DNA of 64,000 nt, taken from assembly GCA_023213315.1 (NCBI GenBank), contig JAKCPI010000810.1:28205-92204 (forward strand), in the 5' to 3' direction. Positions 11,111 to 22,627 of this stretch are shown here, in pieces. This stretch comes from Euborellia annulipes. Taxonomy: Eukaryota; Arthropoda; Insecta; Dermaptera; Anisolabididae. Both the position numbers and the translations under genes were made by a program. How positions within the stretch are numbered: position 1 is the stretch's first letter; each line of letters opens with the position of its first letter. The notes under the pieces are model-generated. The model ran no database searches, had not been told where the DNA came from, and worked only from the letters and a program-made list of their open reading frames with translations.

Positions 11111-11787
11111 TTTTATTTTAAAAAAAAATACAAACAAAAGATGTAACAAATTTTTTTTTTCTCTTTCCACGCCTATGATACTCACTTGACTGATTAGACA
11201 CAGGGGACAAACAAAAAAAAAAACACAAAGAAAGATCGATCTGCGCATTCACTCCATCCGAACCCCCACCACCGAGCTCTACACCTACACTAATCTAATT
11301 AATCAGATGGCGACATCTATAAAGAAAAAAAGAGTGCAATATTTTAAACATTATTAGGCAATAACAAATTCACATTTCAATGGGTTCATCTAATTACTTA
11401 GGCATACTCGCGAGTTCTGAAGTCAACAATGGGGGTTGGTTAATTATTTGCAAAGGGGGATGGTTTTAATCCTACGCAACTGCACATAAGCAAAGCATTG
11501 ACTCACCACGAGATCACTTTCTCGGTGTGAATTCGAAATACCCGGGGGATGGATTTCCTTTAATTTGCTACGAAGGGGGAGGGAAGTTGAACTTCGAATC
11601 TCTTTAGTTACATTTGACTGATTTTATTGAAAACCTGACTGCCGAAATCAATTAAATATCAATACTTTGAAAGTTTATTTAAGACGATTGTCGGATAAGG
11701 CCTGAGACGAAAATAAGCGAAACTCTATTGAATAAGGAACGCAAAGAGCAGGGAGGCCAGCAGAAGTTAAACTTTTATATTATTTTG

Positions 11788-12397
11788 ACGAGGGCGGATA
11801 CTAGGGGGGGAGGTAAAGGAGGTAATTACCCCCCCCCCCCGAGATTAGAAAAAATGGAGAATTTTTAATACCGCGAACGGAACATGAAAAATGTTTGGTT
11901 CCGCGGGGAAAAAAAAATTTTGGTTATCTAAAAAAAAGGCAAAATATTTTTCCGAATGGGAAAAATTTTTGGTTCCGAGAACGGAACATGCCAAAAAATT
12001 TGGTCCCGCGAAGGGCACACGAAAAAATTTTTGGTTCCGGAAAAATTTTGGGTCTCTAAAAAAAGGTAAAATATTTTACCGGCTGGGAAAATCTTTTGGT
12101 TCCGCGAACGGAACATGAAAAATTTTTTGATTTGGTTCCGCGGGCGGAAAAAATTTTGGGTCTCTAAAAAAAAGGTAAAATATTTTTCCGGATGGGAAAA
12201 ATTTTTGGCTCCGCGAACGGAACATGAAAAAAAAAATTTGGTTCCGCGAACGGCACATGAAAAAATTTTTCGTAGAAAAACTTTTGAGAACAGCCCCCCC
12301 CCCCCCCGAAAAAAATTTCTATATACACCCCTGGTGCTGTGCGACGAGTCACACCAGATTACCCCCCCCCCGAGAAACACCTCTGGATCCGCCCTTG
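11788..12397. mobile_element. G-rich repeat with inverted ends and internal tandem units
   Basis: Left end GAGGGCGGATACTAGG and right end CTCTGGATCCGCCCTTG are inverted repeats. The core (about 11870-12290) repeats a unit with GGTTCCGCGAACGGAACATG and AAAAGGTAAAATATTTTTCC about five times. Open frames there are artefacts of the repeat. No clear target duplication. Confidence 0.65.
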
Positions 12398-12607
12398 CGT
12401 TTAGGGAACGCGTCGCTACCATCTTCAGGACGAAATAATTGAACGAGAGTAGGTCAAAAATTATCCGCAATATATCTATAATTTTTCTTACATTGTTCAT
12501 ACTGAATTCTGTCCTAGTTTATTTTATTGTTATGATTTTATTGTTGCGATCCAGCTATGCAAGTTTGATCCTAATTCCTGAACAAAAGAGATGAGTAATC
12601 TCTTTTT

Positions 12608-13280
12608 ACTTTCTCTTACCTATGTATATATGTAATATATATATAGAGAGAAAGTATTGGATTCATGTCAAAAATTCGATGTCGAGATTTTGATGGATAT
12701 AAACGTTTTGAGGTCCCCTGAATCCAAATAAGTGGTTTTCGCGACATGGTCTGTCTGTCTGTGTGTGTGTCTGTGTGTCTGTGTGTGTGTGTGTTCAATT
12801 TTAAGCATGAAGGAATTGAGCTAGGAGGTTGAAATTTTATATTTAAGTTAAACACCTCCCGGGACCGGAAAAATAAGCTTTTAATCAAAATCGGCCAAAG
12901 AGTACTAGTACTTTACTGATGTACTTTTTCAGTTTTTTTCGATTTTCGCAAAATTCGCTCTAACGATTTTGATTAAAATTCAAAAATCAATTATTTTTTA
13001 GATGCTCTTTCAAATGTATATTCTCGTTTTGCCCTCAAAATTGTTTGAAGACCACTTTACTCTTGTACTTCATAGAGAAGATAGGATAAATGGTTGCCAT
13101 GGTAACAAAATATAAATATTTTCCCATGTTTATAATTTTGACATCTTAAATTTCTAATATATTGGCGGAAACTAAATATATTTTGACACAAAAAATCTGG
13201 TGTGACAAGCACAGAACACAACTTTCGATTACCGAAGGTAAGAGAAAGTTGTGTGCTGTGCGCCAGTCACACCAGATTTT
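12608..13280 (-). mobile_element. Hairpin-ended repeat copy H6, complete
   Basis: ACTTTCTCTTACCTATG hairpin at the left, GT/CT microsatellite at 12748-12793, ~90-nt hairpin at the right (13195-13280) with GTTGTGTGCTGTGCGCCAG. Confidence 0.88.
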
Positions 13281-14292
13281 TATTTATTTATTTTCGTCAT
13301 AATTTCGTTAATAAAATTTTTTTTCTCAATCTAAAAGCACCTATTACTACTACTAATACCGGTAATACCAATAAATTAAAAAAAAAATCTCGGTAGATGA
13401 GTTTTCTAATTTAGGTGATTTTAGGTGGCCCGTACCCATTTAGGTTTTTAGGTTTTTCAAAATTTGGTTAAACGTCTCCAGAACACATAAGTCGAAAAAG
13501 TAATTTGTCCATTTCGAGTTTGGAGTCAAGGAAAGAAAAAGGTGAAAACCTAAGAATCCGGTCCCTACCTATAAGCGAAGCCCCTAAAAGATAGGCAGCC
13601 AAAGTGCTTTCTTTACCAGACTGATAACTGTTTTAATTTCGTTAATATTCAACAGATCTTCATGAACGAATGCTTTTTGGAAAGCCAAAGAACTAAAGAA
13701 TATCATAAAAATATATTTTTTGCATTCAGGGATACCTAAAATTGTATTAAGGGGGCCAAAGTAAAAAAAAAAAAACTTAAAAAAATTCGTTTTTCAAAAG
13801 TTTTAGCCGTTTGCAGCACGTCTAAATGACATCCGATTGGATTGCAACTTAAAATTTATTTGTATTATAAGTATCTGCTTATTTTTAACGGGTGTCGCAT
13901 TAAAAAAATCCAGGTAATTCAAAATAAGAGCCGCTTTAGAGCACATTTTCTAATGAAATTTAATTTTCTCTATAGCTCTAAAACTAGACGTGATAGGGCA
14001 AAATTGATGGCATTTTTGGAATCAGATTCTACTATAAAATGCTATTCAGATTTGTGTTACAAAAATCGTGTCGGCCCGTGTAATAAGAGCACATGATCGG
14101 ATGGAGATAATTTTGCATGATCTATGTTTTATAAATATTCTGAATTCGAGCCAGCCCAGTCATCCAGCCGCTTGCGCCAATGCAGTTTGGAGGTCCATCG
14201 CGAACAAAATGGTCCCTATATTTAATTCGCGGGAAGATAAACATACATGGTACCGAGTTTCCAACTGCATTCATTTGTTTATATTTACATGT
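13281..14292. other. Non-genic stretch, decayed repeats
   Basis: Includes TTTAGCCGTTTGCAGCACGTC, also found in reverse near 23100, and GGTGTCGCATTAAAAAAATCC. No credible exon. A GC-richer patch at 14140-14240 has no long frame. Confidence 0.4.
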
Positions 14293-14861
14293 TTTTTAAT
14301 CAGCGGCGTAACCAGCCTTTGAGGGCGGGGGCGAAGCTTAACTAGAGCGCCGATTTTCCAGGGGCTCCGCCCCTGGACCCCCTTGCTCGCCTTCGGCGAG
14401 CAATTGCCGCCTTCGGCGGGCAAATTTCTTGCATCCTGTAATTTCCTCAGCGAGTTTGTTTATTTTTACATGTTTTTTTAATGACACCTGTATGATTTTG
14501 TTTTGATTTTTCTTTGCTTTTACGAAAAATGTCGTTTTCTTCTGTGATTATTTCAAAAACTATTCAGTTTTCGGAAAAATATCAAAGAATAAAAACTTTT
14601 TAAAATTGAGTATTTTATCATAATATAACAAAGAAATTGAAAATTTCGAAATTTCTGAAAAAACTTATTATATTAGGTAAAGTACTACTTCCAAGTGACG
14701 TATTTACTACAAAAGTTGATAGAAATCTACAATTTTAGTGTAAGGAGCATATACCAAATGTCATCTATCTAGCTGCTTTGGTTTTTAAGCAATCGTGTTC
14801 ACACACACACCCAGACGTAATTCCAAAAGAATATACGAGAAAGTTTCCCCATATTTTTTTT

Positions 14862-15013
14862 TTAACAAACACTTTTTTCCCATTCACACTCACACTCACA
14901 CACACATGCACACAGTCTTTTCGGCAACTTAGGCCATATAAGACTTTGACTTTGACATTTGGTATCCAAATGGCTTAAATAAAATCATCGGACTGCCTGG
15001 GATCCGAGCCCCC
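14862..15013 (-). mobile_element. Truncated tRNA-derived SINE, family 1
   Basis: Poly(A)/TG tract, ACTTAGGCCATATAAGAC and ATCATCGGACTGCCTGGG are present; the tRNA-like head is lost at the right. Confidence 0.75.
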
Positions 15014-15029
15014 GATTAGAGCCCTGCAC

Positions 15030-15170
15030 GGGTACGGGTTGGCCCGTAGGCCCGTTACCCGCCTGGCCCGCGGACCGGGCCGGGCGGGCTTTGGAGGCCA
15101 TGAAAAAATTACGGGCAGGTACGGGCGGGTAGCAAGTCTAAATAAACGGGTTTGGGCGGACGGGCATGCA
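15030..15170. repeat. GGGCGGG-rich interspersed sequence
   Basis: Repeated CCCGTA/GGGCGGGT motifs here and at 15885-15945, on both sides of H7, so H7 appears to have inserted into one GC-rich element. Confidence 0.5.
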
Positions 15171-15185
15171 AATGAAATTTTATTT

Positions 15186-15844
15186 AAAAATCTGGTGTGA
15201 CTGGCGCACAGCACACAACTTTCACTTACCTTCGGTAATCGAAAGTTGTGTTTTGTGCTTGTCACACCAGATTTTTTGTGTCGACATGTATTTAGTTTCC
15301 GACAGTAGGGTACAATTGAATTCAAGATGTAAAATTTATAAGTATGGGAAAATATTTATATTTTGTTACCATGGCAACCATTTCTCCTATCTTTCCTATG
15401 AAGCACATGAGTAAAGTGTGTTTCAAACAATTTTGAGGGCAAAACGAGAATATACATTTGAAAGAGCATCTAAAAAATAATTGATTTTTGAATTTTAATC
15501 AAAATCGTTAGAGCGAATTTTGAGAAAATCGAAAAAAACTGAAAAAGTACATCAGTAAAGTACTAGTACACTTTGGCCGATTTTGATTAAAAGCTTATTT
15601 TTCCGGTCCCGGGGGTGTTTAACTTAAATATAAAATTTCATCCTCATAGCTCAATTCCTTCATGCTTAAAATTGAACACACACCCACACACCCACAGACA
15701 GACCATGTCGCGAAAACCACTTTTTTGGATTCAGGGGACCTCAAAACGTGAAGATCCATTAAAATCTCGACATCGAATTTTTGACATGAATCCAATACTT
15801 TCTCTCTATATATATATTACATATATACATAGGTAAGAGAAAGT
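15186..15844 (+). mobile_element. Hairpin-ended repeat copy H7, complete
   Basis: ~90-nt hairpin at 15186-15276 and terminal hairpin ending GGTAAGAGAAAGT, with a short CACACACCCACA tract inside. A fragment of another copy follows at 15966-16118. Confidence 0.85.
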
Positions 15845-16156
15845 AAAAATTGCTAGACATTCGTTCATTCATTCACTAAATCTCGGGCGGGAATGGGCGG
15901 GTTTGAAAAAATTCCGGGCGGGCTCGGGCGGGCCTGAAGAATGGTAAAAGCCCTTTCCCTTCCTTTTGAGAAAATCGAAAAAAACTCAAAAACTACATCA
16001 GTAAAATACTAGTACTTTTTGGCCGATATTGATTAAAAGCTTATTTTCACGGTCCCGGGGGTGTTTAACTTAAATATAACATTTCAGTCTCATAGCTCAA
16101 TTCCTTCATGCTTAAGAAAATTTTGAATTTCAAAAAATTAAATATTAAGGCTTATA

Positions 16157-16194
16157 CGAATCCTGAGTAAATCTCCACAGCCTTAAAACATCAA
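16157..16194 (+). mobile_element. 38-bp severely truncated foldback-family insertion
   Basis: Contains GAATCCTGAGTAAATCTCCA and TTAAAACATC, matching the right end of the element at 21669-21910. Flanked by exact 13-bp direct repeats ATTAAGGCTTATA (16144-16156 and 16195-16207). Confidence 0.8.
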
Positions 16195-16497
16195 ATTAAG
16201 GCTTATATATTGCAAAATAAAAAAAATTTTAATTATTAAGCCTCTATATACGTTATTTATTATTTTTGGAATTAAATTCATTTAAAATAGTAGAATTCAA
16301 GTTGTAATATAATTTTAAAAGAAAACAATCAATTTTTTAAGCCAATCGATGAAAGGAATATGATAAAATCACATTCGCTGGGCTATATCTTAGAGGCCTT
16401 AGGGCGCCTATGCCGGTTTCGGGGGGCGCCAAGGGCTCGATGCGCCTGGGGCGGGGGGGCTCGAGCCCCCCCCCCTGGTTACGCCACTGTTTTTAAT

Positions 16498-16972
16498 GAC
16501 ACCTGTATAATTTTGTTTTGATTTTTTTTTTTCCAAAATTAACGAAAAATGTCATTTTCTTCTGTGATTATTTCAAAAACTATTCAGTTTTCGGAAAAAT
16601 ATCAAAGAATAAAAACTTTTTAAAATTGAGTATTTTATCATAATATAACAAAGAAATTGAAAATTTCGAAATTTCTAAAAAAACTAATTAGGTAAAGTAC
16701 TACTTCCAAGTGACGTATTTACTCCAAAAGTTGATAGAAATCTACAATTTTAGTGTAAGGAGCATATACCAAATTTCATCGATCTAGCTGCTTTGGTTTT
16801 TAAGCATTCGTGTTCACACACACACACACAGACATAATGCCCAAAATGGTATTTTTGGACTCAGGGAGGTCTAAAATGTGAAGAAACATCATAATCTCGA
16901 AGTCGAAATTTGTTACGATTACAATACTTTCTCTTTATATTCTTTTTATACGAGAAAGTAAAAAGAAGTAAA
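16498..16972 (+). repeat. Divergent hairpin-ended repeat subfamily
   Basis: Matches 14470-14815 nearly base for base (TTCTGTGATTATTTCAAAAA, GGTAAAGTACTACTTCC), then a CA tract and a terminal ACTTTCTCTT...ACGAGAAAGT hairpin. A weaker copy lies at 31140-31350. Confidence 0.75.
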
Positions 16973-17139
16973 ATTTTATATGATGAAAGGACGAATTGTA
17001 ATAGAAATGTCATGAATAAAATTTCTCTTCTCGGTCACATTCATTGCCTATTTATTTATTTGTCCCTCTATAAGGTCAATCCATTTGAAATCGAGCAATT
17101 TTAGATATGCCCGTTTCCAGCAACTTGAAATATGATGTA

Positions 17140-17370
17140 ACAAGAGGCGTACCGAGGGGGGGGGGCACCCCAGGCCCCGAGCCGGCATAGGCCCCCAAAT
17201 ATTTGTCTTTGAGAGACCCAGGGCCCTCAGGGCTCGGCAAAAAAGGAAAAATTTAGATTAAAAAAATTATTGAAAAATTTGTCTTTGAGGCCCCGGGGTT
17301 CAGGAATATACCGTAGGCCTATTTTAAAAATATTTTTGTGTATGAAGGAGGGGGATATTTAAAAAATAAT
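17140..17370. repeat. G-rich repeat fragment
   Basis: AGGCGTACCGAGGGGG with GC-rich core; the stretch 17228-17365 (TAAAAATATTTTTGTGTATG) recurs at 20110-20250. Confidence 0.5.
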
Positions 17371-18119
17371 AATAATAATAGTAGGAAAATTAGATTTCTA
17401 ATCATCACTTATTAATTTTATCCAATTACGAATAACCGCCAAACCAAAAACAAACAAAATTAAAATATACCTTTCAAAATATAAAACAAATTAGATGAAT
17501 TGAAATTATCGAGTATTAAAAATAGGAAAGACACTTTGATATCATCTGATTGAGACGTCACCAAGCGGCGAGAGTTCGAACTAACTAAGAACAAGCTTGT
17601 TGTATGATTTGATTCTCTTATGCACGCGACATTCAAGTTCCAAGAATACCTTGCTTCCAAGAAAAATGGAAATTGTTAGAAATATATTTTAATAACGAAT
17701 TATTAAAATGATATAAGACATTTATATAATAAAAAAATAAGAAATAGGATTTTTATCAAATACAAATTTATATGGTAGAGAATTTTAGGATAAACAATTT
17801 TACAAGAGAATAGAGAGAGTGAGACTAAATATTATAAATACCAGTAATTATAATCCTGAGTCGACCCCGCAGTGTGAGGCTAAGACGAAGAAAGGAGACG
17901 ACCATTAAAATTAATAATCCATTATCCAAGAGCACTTAAAACACTGACGAACACTAATTAAAACACTGATGAACACTAACAATCACGAAATAAAAAAAAA
18001 ACTTTTAATAAAAAACGCGAATATGGAGTGAATGAATGGCGCGCCAACAGCCAACAGCCAACTGACTCTTTCAAAGATGGCGTTCCCTTCTCCTTTAAAA
18101 AAGGAGGGAATTATTAGAA
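17371..18119. other. Non-genic or possible promoter-proximal stretch
   Basis: Less repetitive and locally GC-richer (GGCGCGCCAACAGCC and AAGATGGCGTTCCC near 18040-18085). A minus-strand open frame at 17660-17472 ends at a possible donor (AAAG|GTATAT), but I recognise no protein. It could be a noncoding first exon; unproven. Confidence 0.3.
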
Positions 18120-18750
18120 TTCATATGCAGAGTTGGCAAGTTTTATCCCGGCGTGTATAATACACGGTTTTATACATGTATAAAACTATCACGGATAAAA
18201 CTAGGCCGATGTATAAAATGTAAAAAACCAACCCCCCGGAAAAAACAGCTTAAAAGCTTTTATGTCATATTTTTTAATGTTTTAGAGCATTGACGATGTT
18301 GTTTTCTTTTTATTTAGTGAATAATATAATCAAAATGTTATTAAAATAATTGAAAAATGAAATTCAAATGGAAACCTAACCTACAGCTATCAATTCATTT
18401 GTAAGTATATTTATTATTTTCTTTAATTAATTAATATCAAATAATTAAATTTAGTTTGCTTTTATTTTTTTAGGTTTCTGACAAGGAACTAAACGTATGG
18501 AAAACTAATTTTAGAATATATATGGCCCGAAAAGTGAAATCTGACAGGTGGTGCAAGTCTATTACCTCTAGATTTTAAAATATTTAAAAGTCATATTTGT
18601 TTTGGTTTCTATAATAGATAAAGAAGAAATAACTGTACTACTGTTTTTAATTTTATCTTAATTTGTTCTTTCAAAAGGCATTTTTCTATGGTTAATAAAA
18701 AAAAAAAAAAAATTTGAATTAAAACATTTGGAAAGCATCTCATCTTTATG

Positions 18751-18790
18751 GAATGGATGAGAGCAAGTACAGGTGCAGCAAATAAAAGAT

Positions 18791-18823
<33 letters not shown>

Positions 18824-19014
18824 AGAGAGCTTTTGGATGCCGAAAAGGAGACGTTCCGGACAAAATTTTATTCGTCCATCCTCAGCCTCTCAGTTCTATG
18901 TACCAGGACTGAGAATGGACGAATAAAATTTTGTCCAGAACGTCTTCTTTTCGGCATTTGGCATCCAAAGCCTCTCTTTATTTGCTGCATCTGTACTTGC
19001 TCTCTTCCATTCTA
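18751..19014. mobile_element. Foldback with hammerhead-like cores in both arms
   Basis: Arms run GAATGGATGAGAGCAAGTAC... and ...GTACTTGCTCTCTTCCATTC, interrupted on the left by a TAAA microsatellite. The left arm (minus strand, 18885-18851) reads CTGAGGATGGAC...GTCCGGAACG and the right arm (plus, 18909-18942) CTGAGAATGGAC...GTCCAGAACG. Confidence 0.7.
18794..18825. repeat. TAAA microsatellite
   Basis: About eight AAAT/TAAA units. Confidence 0.9.
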
Positions 19015-19237
19015 TAAAATTATCCAAAAAAGAATTATTAAATGTCAAGATAATAAGTATGAATATACTGAATCTTGTTTATGTTTAGTTCATGCCAAAT
19101 GTATTATAAGGAGGTATTGCATACATAAACTTTAAACAATACCTGTATTACAGTACACTGGTTGTGAAGTGTTTAATAATTGTAACATAATAAATAAATG
19201 CATTGTATATATACATAAAAATATTTTGTTATTTTTA

Positions 19238-19463
19238 GGCTGAACGCACACCGATCGAGCAAAAACGTTTTTGCCTGAAACTGTTTTTTAATGCTTTTCT
19301 ATGGGTCAACGCACACCGAAGAGACAAAACACAATTGGTCACGATTTGACATCATCGAACAAAATGTTTTGCCAGAAAACGTTTTTGCTCGATCGGTGTG
19401 CGTTGGCATCGAGCAAAACGTTTTGACCGAAAACGTTTTTACTCGATTAATGTGCATACAGCC
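19238..19463. mobile_element. Inverted-end DNA element
   Basis: GGCTGAACGCACACCGATCG at left; right end reverse-complements to GGCTGTATGCACATTAATCG. Internal repeats of CGAGCAAAAACGTTTT. No target duplication resolved. Confidence 0.65.
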
Positions 19464-20109
19464 TTACTCATTTATTCCTAAGATAATAACAATTTCCTGC
19501 TTTTTAATCTTTTAATCCCAATCATTATATATTTATATTTTTTTAGAAAAAACTTTATAAAAATTATTTAAAAAGGTAAATTTTAGAATTTTGGTGTTTA
19601 GGCTTTCGCAGTTTCATTAGTCCGGCCACTCATTCTGTGGCTTTCAGGTACAATTCAGCTAAGATTATAAAGGTTGTTACATCTGTGACAATCTCATTTG
19701 AATTGAATTTAGAATTTAGACTTTTATATTTGTTATTATTAACAATAAACGCTTCGGCCATTCATTCTGTGGTCAAAAAGTTAAAATTTTTGCAAACAAA
19801 CCACAGCTAAACCCAAATCATTTTAGTTCTGTCAATCATCAATTTTTGAAAATTTGTTTTTATATATTATAAATAAAAAGTTTCACTTTAATAAAAAATA
19901 TAACTCATTCTAGTCATAAATGATTTTGTTTTGAATTTCCTTTCTCGTCGGGTTTGCGCATGCGCATTCGAGTTTTATACATATTATACGTTTTATACAA
20001 GTTTTATACATTTTATACGTTTTATACACGTTTTATCCGCGATTTATGTATAAAACTGCAAAATCGTGTATAAAACCCAACTCTGTTCATATGTAATATT
20101 TAAAACATC

Positions 20110-20385
20110 AGGCAAAAACGAAAAAATTTTGATTAAAAAAAAATTTATTGAAAATTTGCCTTTGAGAGGGTCCGGGGCCCGTGGGTTTCAGAGATATACG
20201 GTATTTTAAAAATATTTTTGTGTATGGCGGAGCGGGATATTTAAAAATGAGTTCCCTCCCCAGGAAGGTTCCGATTGTAGGTTCTGATTAAATAAAAAAG
20301 GGAATATATTTGAATTTCCTTTCTCATCGTGTTTGCGCATGTGCATCCGAATTTTATACGTTTTATCCGCGATTTTTGTGTAAAA
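20110..20385. repeat. Duplicated pieces of flanking repeats
   Basis: 20110-20250 matches 17228-17365; 20310-20385 matches the right end of the hAT element (19935-20070). The STEEP1 promoter therefore lies immediately downstream of repeat debris. Confidence 0.55.
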
Positions 20386-20536
20386 AAAAAAAAAAAAACT
20401 CTGGAGTTGATTCAAAATTTGCAGTTTTCCAAATGCATTGCTACTTTCATTCTTGTTTGGAAATTTGTGACAGGAGCAAAGTGCATTGATAGGTATTTAT
20501 ATTTTAAGAAAATATATTTGTTACACATTAAATAAA

Positions 20537-22216
20537 ATGCCGAAAGTTGTTTCAAGAAGTATTGTTTGTTCAGATACTAGAGATCAAGAAGAATATAATG
20601 AAGAAAAACCCTTACATATTTATTATTGTATTTGTGGACAAATGGCACTCATTTTAGGTTACTGCATTTTCTTTATAATATTATAATTTTTTTTTTAAGT
20701 TATATATCATATTTATGATGCTGATTTTTTTTAGATTGTGCTCTGGAGAGGCTGCCTCTAAGAAAAGTCGATGGAGCTCGTGTTTTAGACAAAAGCAAAC
20801 ATGCACATAAAGTAACTTGTGAACAAGAAGAAAGCGAGGTCGTTTATATTCAAAGAACAGAAGGCATCGAAAAACAATATAGAATTAAATGCAATAAGTA
20901 AGTAAAATATAATATCTACAAGAAACATTACCCTGGCTAGAACTCATACCCATTTTAATTCAAATGTCATCTTTCTTCTGAGAAAACGCAAGTAACTGGG
21001 CTAAATCAGTAAGGTTTTGATAGCTTTTGATTACTTTACTTCATAAATCACATCTTTTATATATTAACTTCTTCAAAAAATTAAATGAAGTTTGGTCTAA
21101 CTTCAAAATTATATTAAACCTCATGATGTTATTTAATATAAGATTCTAACATTGATTATATTTTTTTCTTTTAGTTGTATGTTACTATTATATTATAAAC
21201 ATGATCCACAAAGTACAGTACGGTTTATAGTAAAAGGATCTCTATTGCAAAATGCAGGAGATGGACCATTGACTACTTTGTTCAATCCAAATTCCTCGGC
21301 GTCTTCTTCATTAATAAATGATAAACCGAAGAAAATTATGGTTACAAAACATACAAAAAATATGGGCAAATTTAGTTCTGTTACCGTATCTACAATTGAT
21401 GAAGAAGAGGATGAAATCGAAGCGGTATTTTTTTTTTAATTCAAATTTATTTAATGCTAATTAAATTCAGGGAACCTCAAAAGCCTAAATGGTAAATTAA
21501 GGAGAAAATTGGTCCGATTTAAAAAAAAACAAACAATTTTTTTAATTTCCACTGATTTTATCGGAGCCCCTTCAGTGTAGAAAAATCATCATAGAGCATT
21601 TATTAGACAGTTGGGGCCCCGGGGCTACTAAATAATACTGGACTATAGCTTAAAGAATAACAGACGAACTCAGGATTCGCAGCGACTTTGCAGCCAAGAG
21701 ATTAAATAAAAAATCTTTTTTTTAAATTTTTATTTGCCGACGTTTCGGTCGCCAATCACGACCTTCATCAGGGCAAATATTGTCAATTTTATTGTGATTG
21801 GCGACCGAAACGTCGGCAAATAAAAAATTAAATAAAAGATTTTTTTATTTAATCTCCTGGCTGCAAAGTCCCTGCGATTCCTGAGTAAATCTCCAGAGCC
21901 ATAAAACATCAATAACAGACGAATTTTCTTAATCAAGAAAAATGCATTATATACAAAACAAATATAAATTTTTTTTCAGTTTTTAGTATTCTTACTTTTT
22001 TTAATTCATGAATATTTTAGTATAGAAAATTTTATTGAAAAATGTTTAATTAATTTCTAGCGTGAAGTTGCTGATTCTTATGCTAATAATGCTCGTATCA
22101 TTGAGAAACAACTGGAACGTAAAGGAATGAATAAACGAAAAATGGTTGAACAACAGACGCAAGCTGAATTGGAAGCTAAGAAAACGAGAGTTAGAGGAAC
22201 TTTGATAGACAAATAA
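20537..22216 (+). CDS. STEEP1: STEEP1 (CXorf56-like) protein, 4 exons, 229 aa
   Basis: Exons 20537-20657, 20735-20897, 21175-21424 and 22061-22216 join in phase through GT-AG introns and end in TAA. The protein starts [14 protein letters not shown], has a CICG motif near residues 31-34, a conserved block with [14 protein letters not shown] and KHAHKV, then EGIEKQYR followed by a CNNC pair, and a basic C-terminal helix. These are hallmarks of the STEEP1/UPF0428 family, whose human member is about the same length. In vertebrates STEEP1 binds STING and promotes its exit from the ER; whether that role holds in invertebrates is not shown here, and the ancient family may also act with the spliceosome. 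The stop codon lies inside an AATAAA at 22212-22217, a possible poly(A) signal. Intron 3 holds a foldback element (21669-21910). The + strand gene converges on the BTBD8-like gene. Confidence 0.93.
21669..21910 (+). mobile_element. Foldback with hammerhead-like core and 13-bp target duplication (STEEP1 intron 3)
   Basis: Exact AATAACAGACGAA at 21656-21668 and 21911-21923. Arms pair GACTTTGCAGCC...ATTTGCCGACGTTTCGGTCG with their complement. On the minus strand 21771-21731 reads CTGATGAAGGTCG...CGACCGAAACGTCGGC. The plus-strand right end is GAGTAAATCTCC...AAAACATC. Confidence 0.85.
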
Positions 22217-22627
22217 AAAAATCCTATACACTTTATTCTTGTATATATTATAAATTTATATTGTATAATTAATCAAATATATTTATTTTTTAATATTAAT
22301 ATGTGACTTAACCAAACCAAAAAATCCTAAATTTTGTTGACACATTCTTTTTTTTTAAATAATTATATTTATGGGCCATTCTACAAAAATGGGTTAACTT
22401 CGCGTATTTGGAAATAATTCAGTGACTACCAAACATATTGACTTTTTTTAAACATCAGTTAATAGAAAAAGTTAATAATTTTTGGGCACATTTGATAAAT
22501 ATTGAAATTTAAAAAAGTCTAATGAAAATATTCGTATTTTTAACCCTAAAAAGTCAGTCCCCTGGTAAACATTGTACAATAGGTCTAAAATTTTGCAAGT
22601 AATTTTTACTTTCATAAAGGAACAAAA

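Larger units (their letters stand above)
14301..16489. mobile_element. Composite hAT-ended block with 8-bp target duplication
   Basis: Left end CAGCGGCGTAACCAGCC and right end GGTTACGCCACTG are inverted; TTTTTAAT flanks both sides (14293-14300 and 16490-16497). The ends match the short MITE at 59000-59258. The interior contains an uninterrupted copy of the flanking target region (about 14456-14815), a SINE piece, H7 and a short foldback-family insertion. Confidence 0.75.
18128..20085. mobile_element. hAT-type element, ~2 kb, with 8-bp target duplication and nested inserts
   Basis: Ends CAGAGTTGGCAAG / CCCAACTCTG; exact TTCATATG at 18120-18127 and 20086-20093. TTTTATAC-rich subterminal repeats at both ends. 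No transposase seen; the interior holds a foldback (18751-19014) and another inverted-end element (19238-19463). Confidence 0.85.

Noticed and set aside
11928..12500. Minus-strand open frame of 190 codons
   Set aside because: It reads through the tandem G-rich units (repeated F-x-R-S-R-N-Q pattern in three frames); an artefact of the repeat.
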